Positions 7,347-13,140 of a stretch of 18,108 nucleotides of DNA are shown piece after piece. The notes beneath the pieces are model-generated. The model made no database searches and was not told the origin of the DNA. It saw nothing but the letters and a program-made list of their open reading frames with translations. The DNA comes from JANLIQ01 sp964358205 (GTDB lineage Bacteria; Patescibacteriota; UBA1384; 2-12-FULL-50-11), in NCBI GenBank assembly GCA_964358205.1, contig CAYHNZ010000019.1:1-18108 (forward strand), in the 5' to 3' direction. The position numbers were made by a program, and so were the translations under genes. Every line of letters starts with the position of its first letter. Within the stretch, counting starts at the first letter, position 1.

Positions 7347-8246
7347 ATGTCCGAAAAAAACTTTATGACAATGCTTCAGGCAAAGTGGGACGAGGGTAAG
7401 TTCGTTTGTGTCGGCCTCGACAGTGAGCTTTCCAAGATCCCTGAGTCAGCAGAGAGGAGTAATGACGAGCGAACGCTCTTCAATTTCAACCGTAGAATTA
7501 TTGATGCCACGAAAGACTTGGTCTGCGCCTACAAACCCAACATCGCTTTTTTCGAAGCAGAACCCGATATAGGAGTCTACGCTCTCGAGAGGATTATCAA
7601 ACATATTCGGCGAGTGGCGCCATATGTGCCGGTGATCCTGGACGCCAAGCGCGGCGACATCGGTAACACCAACTTGGGTTACGTCCGGGCTGCGTTTGAC
7701 TATTTATGTGCCAATGCGGTCACCGTTCATCCGTATCTTGGCCAAGAGGCGATGAAGCCATTCCTTGATCGCGCCGATAAGGGCATCTTCGTGCTTTGTC
7801 GAACGTCGAACCCCGGTGCTGGCGAATTTCAGGACCTCGAAGTTCGATCTCCTGTTGCCGCGGGTGCTGTGCATGTCGTACCAACTTCAGAAAACAGCAC
7901 TCCGCTCTACCAATACGTTGCCCGTCAGGTTGCAAATGAATGGAACGCCAACGGCAACTGCGCATTGGTGGTCGGCGCCCCCTATCCCGAAGATTTGGGT
8001 AAGGTTCGCTCGATCGTCGGTGACATGCCAATCCTTATTCCGGGGGTCGGATTTCAGCAAAAAGATACCCCGCTCGAGGAGCAAGTTCGGCTCGTCGTGA
8101 CGAATGGCAAGAATAACCAGAACCAAGGCATGATCATCAACTCGTCGCGGGGCATCATCTTTGCCTCCAGCGGCCCCGACTTTGCCGAAGCGGCGCGTCG
8201 CGAGACGCAAAAGCTTCATGACGCAATTACCTTGGCCTTGGGCTAA
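7347..8246 (+). CDS. pyrF: Orotidine-5'-phosphate decarboxylase, type 2
   Basis: Decarboxylates OMP to UMP, the last step of de novo pyrimidine synthesis. At 299 residues it fits the longer type 2 PyrF subfamily rather than the ~240-residue E. coli type. The substrate-site aspartate is in CVGLDSE (residues 21-27), the phosphate-region AYKPNIAFFE is at 61-70, and the catalytic DAKRGD motif is at 99-104 with K101. PGVGFQ and the C-terminal NSSRGIIFAS supply the phosphate-binding loops. The ATG at 7347 has AGGA 8 nt upstream. pyrE follows after 21 bp, so the two last UMP-forming steps are one operon. Everything expected for activity is present. Confidence 0.95.
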   Translation: MSEKNFMTMLQAKWDEGKFVCVGLDSELSKIPESAERSNDERTLFNFNRRIIDATKDLVCAYKPNIAFFEAEPDIGVYALERIIKHIRRVAPYVPVILDAKRGDIGNTNLGYVRAAFDYLCANAVTVHPYLGQEAMKPFLDRADKGIFVLCRTSNPGAGEFQDLEVRSPVAAGAVHVVPTSENSTPLYQYVARQVANEWNANGNCALVVGAPYPEDLGKVRSIVGDMPILIPGVGFQQKDTPLEEQVRLVVTNGKNNQNQGMIINSSRGIIFASSGPDFAEAARRETQKLHDAITLALG

Positions 8247-8267
8247 GGCAGAGGAATCAAGACAAAC

Positions 8268-8942
8268 ATGACTATGACACCTGCCCAGGAAAGCCTGGCA
8301 CTGCAACTATTCGACATCGGCGCGGTCAAGTTTGGAGATTTCAAGTTGAAACTTCACGAGACCCAGCCCAATGCCCCATTAAGTCCGATCTACTTCAATC
8401 TGCGGACTCCCGACAATCCCAAACCAGGCCCGATTACTCACGGGGTGATGGGGCTGCTTGGCGCAGTTCTATACAGCGAAACTCTACGACTAGGTCTGGC
8501 CTACGATCACATCGCCGGCATTCCTAATGCGGGCGACCCATTCGCTAAGGCTTTTAATGACGCGGTCGGATCTGATGATATTGCCCCAGCCAACCGCCTG
8601 TCTTTCCGTAAGGAGGATGATGGCGAGAAGCGACGTATCGGCAAGCTCGATGGCGAGAGCTTCAGCTCGAACCAAACAGTTCTGCTGATCGATGACCTAA
8701 TAACAAGGGCTGACACTAAATTCGAGGCAATCAAGTCAGTTGAGGATGCTGGCCTCAAGGTTGTTGGCACTCTGGTTCTGATTGACCGTGAGCAAGGTGG
8801 CCGGCAACAGCTGGAAGAGGCGGGATATCAGCTCTTCGAGATCTACCGGTTATCCGAGCTGCTGATTCTTTACGTCGACCAAGGCCGAATCACTCAAGAA
8901 ACGGCCGACAAAGTTCTGACCTACCTTCGAGAGAATCGATAG
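8268..8942 (+). CDS. pyrE: Orotate phosphoribosyltransferase
   Basis: Joins orotate to PRPP to make OMP, the substrate of the upstream PyrF. It has 224 residues of the type I phosphoribosyltransferase fold. The PRPP-binding motif is VLLIDDLITRADTK at about 138-151. Here the usual TTG/TGGS end is RADT, as in some UMP-synthase-like forms. LSFRKE at 111-116 fits the flexible catalytic loop, and DREQGG at 173-178 is typical of OPRTs. Two ATGs are close together (8268 and 8274); GAGGAA lies 13 nt before the first, so 8274 fits no better. A strong terminator follows. Confidence 0.93.
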   Translation: MTMTPAQESLALQLFDIGAVKFGDFKLKLHETQPNAPLSPIYFNLRTPDNPKPGPITHGVMGLLGAVLYSETLRLGLAYDHIAGIPNAGDPFAKAFNDAVGSDDIAPANRLSFRKEDDGEKRRIGKLDGESFSSNQTVLLIDDLITRADTKFEAIKSVEDAGLKVVGTLVLIDREQGGRQQLEEAGYQLFEIYRLSELLILYVDQGRITQETADKVLTYLRENR

Positions 8943-8964
8943 ACAGGTCGGTTCACGACATATC

Positions 8965-8999
8965 GCGGCGCAGGGGATTCTCTCTGCGCCGCTTCTTTG
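8965..8999 (+). terminator. Terminator of the pyrF-pyrE operon
   Basis: A perfect 9-bp GC-rich stem, GCGGCGCAG (8965-8973) with CTGCGCCGC (8984-8992), has a 10-nt loop and is followed by TTCTTTG. It lies 22 bp after the pyrE stop and marks the left edge of the accessory island. Confidence 0.8.
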
Positions 9000-9000
9000 T

Positions 9001-9068
9001 GGGCTTGATGCACTTTCCTTCGAACATCTTCTTGGTTGGCTAGAGCAGATTAGACAAGGGTTTGAAAT
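9001..9068 (+). repeat. Island repeat, copy 1 (half-length)
   Basis: This 68-bp stretch matches 10673-10740 almost base for base (shared words include CTTGATGCACTTTC, TTCTTGGTTGGCTAGAGCAG and ATTAGACA) and more weakly 13040-13080. It contains only the half of the repeat farthest from the tRNA-like part. No coding is seen, and the following ~40 bp carries the promoter of the HD-domain gene. Confidence 0.85.
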
Positions 9069-9109
9069 ACCTCGGAACGAAGAGAAGATTAATTGATTGT
9101 GATTTATGT

Positions 9110-9143
9110 CTCGAGATTCTAGGTTTAGGAGTATAATTTAGAC
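9110..9143 (+). promoter_or_regulatory. Island promoter copy P1 (HD-domain gene)
   Basis: A perfect TATAAT -10 (9132-9137) has its predicted +1 exactly at the ATG at 9144, giving a leaderless mRNA. The upstream CTCGAGATTCTAGGTTTAGG is related to the promoters at 10777 and 11458. The -35 is poor (TCTCGA), as in the 11458 copy. Confidence 0.65.
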
Positions 9144-9830
9144 ATGACTCAAGCTGAAACCAAGTTAAAAAACCTAGCTGCGATTACAGGTCTCGACACC
9201 AAAACGGCCACATTATGTCATGACGGATTATTGCGAATGGCCCGAACGCGAGATCCGTTACATGATGACCAACACATTTACAGAATACTGTCTAATTTGG
9301 AAAGATTCCTCGAAAAAAACAAAGATTTGGAAATAAATTTTTCCGTACTACTTTTAGCAATCTGTTGGCACGATAGTTGGAAGGCAACGAGATTCCCTAC
9401 TAAGCCGTCAACATTAGTAATCGATCAGTACTGGGATGGGTACGGCTCAGCCAGGATATTCAAACAAGTAGCCAATCAAGCTGGTCTGAACCCAAAAATA
9501 ACAAGAGCCGCTACGTACGCAATTAGAGAACACGGAAGACTAAAGTTTTTGAAAACTAAAATTCTGGAAGCAAAAATTCTCCAAGATATAGATAGTCTCG
9601 ATGAATGGAGCCTAGACAGATTTGAACCGCTCAAGGAAAAGTATTTGGTCAAAGATCCCAACCCTAGCTTAATTCGCTTGGCCAAATTCTATTTTGATAA
9701 TTTCATGAAAAAGCAAACAGACAAGAAGTTCTGGTTTGATTGGTCAAAAGCAGAATTCAATGTTCGAAAACAGATTTATGTAAAAGAGGTAGATACACTT
9801 CTAGGTAAGTATGGGCATCTACTCAACTAA
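9144..9830 (+). CDS. HD-domain phosphohydrolase-like protein
   Basis: Probable metal-dependent phosphohydrolase of the HD superfamily; the substrate is unknown. The 228-residue protein shows the ordered metal ligands: H44 in DDQHIYRIL, H76-D77 in CWHDSWK, H130 in IREHG, and the final aspartate in LQDIDSLDEW (D148 or D150). There is no signal peptide or membrane segment. The ATG lies at the predicted +1 of promoter P1, so translation should be leaderless. The last 20 bp overlap the start of a small ORF (9811) that appears to be interrupted by a MITE-like element. The region is more AT-rich than pyrE just upstream, which suggests separate origin. Confidence 0.82.
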   Translation: MTQAETKLKNLAAITGLDTKTATLCHDGLLRMARTRDPLHDDQHIYRILSNLERFLEKNKDLEINFSVLLLAICWHDSWKATRFPTKPSTLVIDQYWDGYGSARIFKQVANQAGLNPKITRAATYAIREHGRLKFLKTKILEAKILQDIDSLDEWSLDRFEPLKEKYLVKDPNPSLIRLAKFYFDNFMKKQTDKKFWFDWSKAEFNVRKQIYVKEVDTLLGKYGHLLN

Positions 9831-10093
9831 TGCCGTTATTCTAACTGTAAGTTTCAAAGAAATATATGCATCATTTTTACAAAAAAATGACTTGCAGTAA
9901 CAGAGGTGGGGTAAGTCAAAAATTTGTATTTTTAATCTATATATTTCTTTGAAACTTACAGCTAATAGAGAAACTTGCTGAAGAGGCCGCTAGCCCCATA
10001 GAATCAGGTGTTACGGACAACAATGCGACGGCTGGAACAAAGCAGTCAGACGGATCGGTCAGTTACGAGAAGATCCACTCTGACGATAAATAA
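9811..10093 (+). pseudogene. Small 53-codon ORF split by the MITE-like insertion
   Basis: An ATG at 9811 overlaps the end of the HD-domain gene in another frame, with AGG a few bases upstream. If the 117-bp element (9845-9961) and one CTAA duplicate are removed, the frame reads straight through to the TAA at 10091-10093. This gives 53 residues that start MGIYSTNAVI and end YEKIHSDDK. With the element present the frame instead stops at 9898-9900 after 29 codons. The two halves are seen in the sequence; that they formed one gene is inferred. The product is hydrophilic and unrecognised. Overlapping start suggests coupling to the HD protein. Confidence 0.45.
9845..9961. mobile_element. MITE-like element, 117 bp with 23-bp terminal inverted repeats
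   Basis: Positions 9845-9867 and 9939-9961 are perfect 23-bp inverted repeats (outer ends CTGTAAGTTTC and GAAACTTACAG). They are flanked on both sides by the 4-bp direct repeat CTAA (9841-9844 and 9962-9965). The 71-bp interior is AT-rich and non-coding. CTAA fits the YTAR target of IS5-group elements, which duplicate 4 bp, but the transposase source cannot be identified here. A very long terminator hairpin is the alternative; the flanking duplication and the split ORF argue for insertion. Confidence 0.75.
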
Positions 10094-10123
10094 AGTAAAG
10101 AGGCTCGGTTGAAACCGAGCCTC
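10091..10123 (-). terminator. Terminator of the 97-residue minus-strand gene
   Basis: A GAGGCTCGGT / ACCGAGCCTC stem (10100-10109 with 10114-10123) has a 4-nt loop and is followed on the minus strand by a T-rich run. It sits 10 bp after the stop of the minus-strand gene and could also act on the plus-strand small ORF. Confidence 0.8.
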
Positions 10124-10133
10124 CGGTTGACAG

Positions 10134-10427
10134 TCAGAGGCTCAATTCCAAGTCAGTGGGATCGACCCCGTGGGCTCGAAAAAACTTCTGAAGAACAGTT
10201 TGAGCCTCCTCCAGCTTACGAGGCTCCTTGGTCAGCAGGTGTTCAAAGACCTGGTGGTAGTCGTCACCGAACTTGTCCCAGTCCGGCTGAAACACATCAG
10301 TGAACACACTTCGCTCGTGCTCGGAGAAACCAGCGTTCGTCGCTGGGTCAAACTCTGGGTGGTGGTCGAGCAAGCTCTCCACCGCCAGTGTCTGCGCCTT
10401 GTAGATTTCGACATCGTTCTTGGCCAT
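10134..10427 (-). CDS. Hypothetical protein, 97 residues
   Basis: I do not recognise a family. The product is acidic and apparently helical and soluble, with a run such as AQTLAVESLLDHHPEF followed by aromatic-rich TDVFQPDWDKFGDDYHQVF. A longer frame opens at 10529 and would begin with a lipoprotein-like stretch ending LLTACG. I reject that start, because a strong promoter lies inside it (TTGACA-17-TATCAT) with +1 one base before the ATG at 10427 (MAKND). It has its own promoter and terminator and points against the surrounding island genes. If the longer start were right, it would be a lipoprotein. Confidence 0.6.
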   Translation of the reverse strand: MAKNDVEIYKAQTLAVESLLDHHPEFDPATNAGFSEHERSVFTDVFQPDWDKFGDDYHQVFEHLLTKEPRKLEEAQTVLQKFFRAHGVDPTDLELSL

Positions 10428-10434
10428 GGGTCGC

Positions 10435-10463
10435 ATGATAGAGAACTGGCCACATGCTGTCAA
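10435..10463 (-). promoter_or_regulatory. Consensus promoter of the 97-residue gene
   Basis: On the minus strand TTGACA (10458-10463), a 17-nt spacer and TATCAT (10435-10440) place +1 at about 10428, one base before the ATG at 10427. The spacer is unrelated to the three plus-strand island promoters, but the nearly leaderless layout is the same. Confidence 0.75.
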
Positions 10464-10540
10464 TAGAACTGCTATACCTAACGAGAACGCCCCTCCTGTT
10501 AGAGGTTCTAACAACAGGTTTGGCGACAATTCTCCTTCAG

Positions 10541-10740
10541 TGGACCAGGCGGGAATGTCGCTTCGATCGCTGCTCGCTGTGAGCTCGCAGTTGAACCGAC
10601 TACTTCATCAACCCGCCTGCCTCGCCCTCCAAAGAACGAAGGCGTTGCGGGCGGGCCAACGCCTGTGCTCGTGGCCTTGATGCACTTTCTTTCGAACACC
10701 TTCTTGGTTGGCTAGAGCAGATTAGACAGGGATTTGAGAA
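10541..10740 (+). repeat. Island repeat, copy 2 (full length, tRNA-Ala-like half)
   Basis: This ~200-bp stretch matches 12905-13080 over nearly its whole length. Read on the minus strand, its first third resembles the 3' half of tRNA-Ala: TTGATGAAGTAGTCGGTTCA, then about 33 extra GC-rich bases, then TTCCCGCC and GGTCCA. The extra bases fall in what would be the T loop. The remaining part contains a GGGCGAGGCAGGCGGG-like stretch and the segment shared with copy 1 (9001-9068). Short ORFs crossing it are probably not genes. It separates the minus-strand gene from the HAD gene. Confidence 0.85.
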
Positions 10741-10776
10741 TAAGAGGGAAGAACCGGATGAGTTGTAATTCACAGC

Positions 10777-10811
10777 TTGACATTTTCAGGTTCAAGGTGT
10801 AAAATTTCCCA
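10777..10811 (+). promoter_or_regulatory. Island promoter copy P2 (HAD gene)
   Basis: TTGACA (10777-10782), a 17-nt spacer and TAAAAT (10800-10805) place +1 at 10812, the G of the GTG start codon. The spacer begins TTTTCAGGTTC, the same as in copy P3. This is the best-formed copy. Confidence 0.75.
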
Positions 10812-11411
10812 GTGATAAAAGTTGCACTTTTCGACGTCGGAGGCGTCTTAGTCACCTCAACAACTAACGCTGTCTCCAAAGCCTTGTCCGACCTCGGTCT
10901 AACCGAGGCACAAGTGGACGAAGTGTGGGATGACTATATCGACTCACAGCTTGGCTGCGGACTTATTGACGAGTGGCAGTTTTGGCAAGAGGTTTGCTCC
11001 AAGTATAAGTTGCGATCAGTAACGGTGGAGGAAAATCTGCTGGGTCGGCCCTATCAGGAGGCGGTTATGCCGAATGAAAGTGTTTTATTCATCGCATGGA
11101 CGCTGAAAGAACGGGGCCTAACGTTGGCCATCCTCTCCGACACAATCGAGCCGCACGCCCGAGTAATGCGGGCCATGGGTATCTTCGGCGACTTCGACCA
11201 CATTTTCTTCTCTCACGAGATTGGTTGCCGAAAACCCAACGTAGAAACGTTTCGTTTGGTCGTTGACCGACTCGGTGTTAGTCCAGATGAAGTTGTGTTC
11301 ATTGATGATCGCTCAGACAACGTTGAGTCAGCTGCTGCACTAGGAATGCGCGGCATTGTCTTTCGTGATGCCGGCCAGCTGACTAAAGAAATCCAAAACG
11401 TTCTTAGTTAG
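10812..11411 (+). CDS. HAD-superfamily (subfamily IA) hydrolase
   Basis: Probable small-molecule phosphatase of the HAD superfamily; the substrate is unknown. In 199 residues the four motifs are visible: nucleophile D8 in LFDVGGVLV, S109 in ILSDT, K141 in GCRKPN, and the acidic pair D165-D166 in VFIDDRSDN. Residue 10 is Gly rather than the usual acid/base Asp, as in the YihX-like FDLG families, so the pattern is DxG. The cap is helical (about 16-85). It starts with GTG at the predicted +1 of promoter P2, so the mRNA would be leaderless. A terminator follows. Confidence 0.88.
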   Translation: MIKVALFDVGGVLVTSTTNAVSKALSDLGLTEAQVDEVWDDYIDSQLGCGLIDEWQFWQEVCSKYKLRSVTVEENLLGRPYQEAVMPNESVLFIAWTLKERGLTLAILSDTIEPHARVMRAMGIFGDFDHIFFSHEIGCRKPNVETFRLVVDRLGVSPDEVVFIDDRSDNVESAAALGMRGIVFRDAGQLTKEIQNVLS

Positions 11412-11427
11412 CTTAGTCATCGCTCAT

Positions 11428-11455
11428 CCCCCGATTCACGTCGGGGGTTGTTTTA
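11428..11455 (+). terminator. Terminator after the HAD gene
   Basis: A perfect 7-bp stem, CCCCCGA (11428-11434) with TCGGGGG (11441-11447), has a 6-nt loop and is followed by TTGTTTTA. The next promoter copy starts within 3 bp. Confidence 0.88.
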
Positions 11456-11457
11456 TC

Positions 11458-11491
11458 TCGACATTTTCAGGTTCGAGAGTACAATTAGACC
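11458..11491 (+). promoter_or_regulatory. Island promoter copy P3 (DUF5680 gene)
   Basis: TCGACA (11458-11463), a 16-nt spacer beginning TTTTCAGGTTC, and TACAAT (11480-11485) place +1 at 11492, the A of the ATG. Upstream 17 bases are nearly identical to P2. Confidence 0.7.
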
Positions 11492-11953
11492 ATGCAAGTT
11501 GCGGCTGAAGATATTTGTGAGTTTCTAGTTGAAGCTAACCGTCATGGTTACGGCAATATACTCGTTAAAGAAACTGACGAATCTGACGGCTCCCACACGA
11601 TTACTTATCAAAACGGTGACTGGCTATTTAACGATAACTTCTTTGGTGGCGATCCTTTTGGTGGCCGAGAAGTAATTTCATACCAAGCCAAGCCAGTTTG
11701 GATAATGGTTTATTTTGGCTTTGCGACCAAAACATCGTTACAAAAAGAGATTTACACTTTTCTCAAAAAAGCCCTGCTTGCCTTCCCCGAAGATATGCCC
11801 TACCGGGGGCCTAAAAAGTTAATAGAAAACGAATGGGAATATCATAATAAGGCTGTTGGTGAATTTGCCAATTTCTCGGGAGAAGAATCCATTTCCCACA
11901 AAGGAGTCGTTATTTACAAGGCAAAATATCAGGGTGGGTTAGTTGGAAGTTAG
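11492..11953 (+). CDS. DUF5680 domain protein
   Basis: Function unknown. The 153 residues match the DUF5680 layout as I remember it: an N-terminal FLVEANRHGYG helix, a central YQNGDWLFNDNFFGGDPFGGRE region, KPVWIMVYFG, the PYRGP segment (about 108-112), and a C-terminal GEESISHKG...YQGGLVG. The protein is soluble with no signal peptide. In this family a DUF5680 domain can stand alone or follow an HTH; this one stands alone. Translation should be leaderless from promoter P3. A 9-bp inverted repeat (11945-11964) overlaps its stop codon. Confidence 0.8.
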   Translation: MQVAAEDICEFLVEANRHGYGNILVKETDESDGSHTITYQNGDWLFNDNFFGGDPFGGREVISYQAKPVWIMVYFGFATKTSLQKEIYTFLKKALLAFPEDMPYRGPKKLIENEWEYHNKAVGEFANFSGEESISHKGVVIYKAKYQGGLVGS

Positions 11954-11964
11954 TTCTAACTTCC
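11945..11964 (+). terminator. Hairpin at the DUF5680 stop codon
   Basis: GGAAGTTAG (11945-11953) pairs perfectly with CTAACTTCC (11956-11964) across a 2-nt gap, so the real loop is about 4 nt. No T-run follows; a terminator role is doubtful. Confidence 0.35.
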
Positions 11965-12060
11965 TCTACGATTCGGAGCAAATAAGCTATGAGTTAGTTT
12001 ATACAAAATAAATCTTTTCGTAGTTGGGTAATCGCTTTAGATGAACAGGCTTTAAGACGT

Positions 12061-12738
12061 TTGTCTGACGTTATTCGTCGTGAGCCGATAGGAATAGGTA
12101 GCTCTGCGGAATATAGAGTTAAATTTGAGGACAAAACCAGTTTCAGTACTAAGAGTATTGAAGAGGTAGTTACCGACGAAAATCTTCCTGGACGTAGAAT
12201 TAAAGAGTTAATGCTATACGCAAGTATTCCCGGCAAAGAAATAAAGATCGAATTCGGGAGTACTGTAAAGAAGAAGGACGAGCAACAGTATCGAGACTAC
12301 ATCACAATAACAGTAAAGGGCCCTGACCGTCAGTGGGTATTTGTAACACTATCTATAGTTGAGGATATTATTAAATCGGTTAAAGAGGCACGATTGAGAG
12401 GCTGGTATTTTGTACTACCCGCCCTGGTAGCGACGGTTTATATGGGTACAAGGTTCCTACACCTAATCTTAGATAAGTTCGCGTTCTACCACCGCGAATG
12501 GAATAGGAGCGGAGATATTGTAACAGTTGGGCCAACGCTAGACATTCTTATAATAATATTGCTCGGAGTTGCTGTTGGGGTTTTCTTGTCCAAATTACTT
12601 CCGAATATTGTGTTTTTATTCGGAAAAGAAGTATCCGCTCATGACCATAGGCGCAAATTGCAATCCCAAGTTCTTTGGAGCCTACTAATTGCACTGCTTG
12701 TGAGCTTGCTTTCAAATATCATTGCTAAAAATTGGTAG
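12061..12738 (+). CDS. Membrane protein with three predicted transmembrane segments
   Basis: No family recognised. From the TTG at 12061 there are 225 residues. Residues 1-110 are soluble and beta-rich, with RREPIGIGSS and YRDYITITVKG. Hydrophobic spans lie at about 115-137, 159-180 and 205-222, and the C-terminus ends IAKNW. The start is uncertain: the frame continues open upstream to a TAG at 11995-11997. The added residues (for example RSWVIALDEQALRRLSDVI) look like real protein, yet contain no ATG, GTG or TTG. The true start may be a rare codon such as ATA at 12001, or the 5' end may be damaged. A degenerate promoter copy follows it rather than precedes it. Confidence 0.65.
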   Translation: MSDVIRREPIGIGSSAEYRVKFEDKTSFSTKSIEEVVTDENLPGRRIKELMLYASIPGKEIKIEFGSTVKKKDEQQYRDYITITVKGPDRQWVFVTLSIVEDIIKSVKEARLRGWYFVLPALVATVYMGTRFLHLILDKFAFYHREWNRSGDIVTVGPTLDILIIILLGVAVGVFLSKLLPNIVFLFGKEVSAHDHRRKLQSQVLWSLLIALLVSLLSNIIAKNW

Positions 12739-12739
12739 C

Positions 12740-12770
12740 TCGACATTTCCAGGCTCGGGAAGACCCCTAC
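12740..12770 (+). repeat. Decayed island promoter copy P4
   Basis: TCGACA (12740-12745) followed by TTTCCAGGCTCGGGAA matches the upstream half of copies P2 and P3, but the -10 position reads GACCCC. It directly follows the membrane-protein stop and no gene starts at the expected place, so it looks like a dead copy. Confidence 0.6.
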
Positions 12771-12904
12771 GAGAATTGAACACTTCCGAACCTGACGTCA
12801 CAAAATTCTCAGACAATTCTAATTTTGTGTCGCTTTCGCAACACCAAAAATAGCCCATTTTATCAGGCTATCTTTGCAATTCAGAACGATCAAGACGCAT
12901 TTGG
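12771..12904. other. Structured non-coding stretch with two hairpins
   Basis: A 9-bp inverted repeat, CACAAAATT (12799-12807) with AATTTTGTG (12821-12829), is followed by a terminator-like hairpin, ATAGCC (12850-12855) with GGCTAT (12866-12871). The second has A residues before and CTTT after, so it could work in both directions. No credible ORF; a small RNA is possible but unsupported. Confidence 0.4.
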
Positions 12905-13080
12905 TGGACCGGATGGGAATGTCGCTTCGCTCGCTGCTCGCTGTGAGCTCGCAGTTGAACCGACTACTTCATCAACCCGCCTGCCTCGCCCTCCAAAGAA
13001 CGAAGGCGTTGCGGGCGGGCCAAAGCCTGTGCCCGTGGCCTTGATGCACTTTCTTTCGAACTCCTACTTGATTGGCTGGA
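12905..13080 (+). repeat. Island repeat, copy 3 (full length, tRNA-Ala-like half)
   Basis: Near-identical to 10541-10720 over about 150 bp, then diverging. Its tRNA-like part is better preserved than in copy 2. On the minus strand, GATGAAGTAGTCGGTTCAA and TTCCCATCCGGTCCACCA match the T arm, acceptor and CCA of tRNA-Ala (compare 16165-16190), apart from about 33 GC-rich bases in the T loop. No 5' half of a tRNA is present. It lies between the island and purD. Confidence 0.85.
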
Positions 13081-13106
13081 TATTTTAGAAAAGACATTTA
13101 GAGATT

Positions 13107-13140
13107 AAAAGAAGGCCCCAACCGCGTGGGTCAGGGCTTC
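13107..13140 (-). terminator. Terminator of purD
   Basis: On the minus strand GAAGCCC (13134-13140 side) pairs with GGGCCTTC (13111-13118 side) with one bulge, and inner GACCC/GGTT pairing adds to the stem. TTTTAATC follows. The stem overlaps the purD stop codon. Confidence 0.7.

Noticed and set aside
9939..9961. The 23-bp inverted repeat as an ordinary terminator
   Set aside because: The arms are 71 bp apart, lack a T-run and are flanked by a direct CTAA duplication.
10134..10529. Lipoprotein start for the 97-residue gene (lipobox-like LTAC)
   Set aside because: A consensus promoter lies inside the extra 34 codons and points to the downstream ATG, so the lipobox is probably chance.
12825..13088. 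An 87-residue plus-strand ORF across repeat copy 3
   Set aside because: It runs through the repeat and the tRNA-like part; the matching stretch of copy 2 supports no equivalent start-to-stop gene and the protein looks composition-driven.
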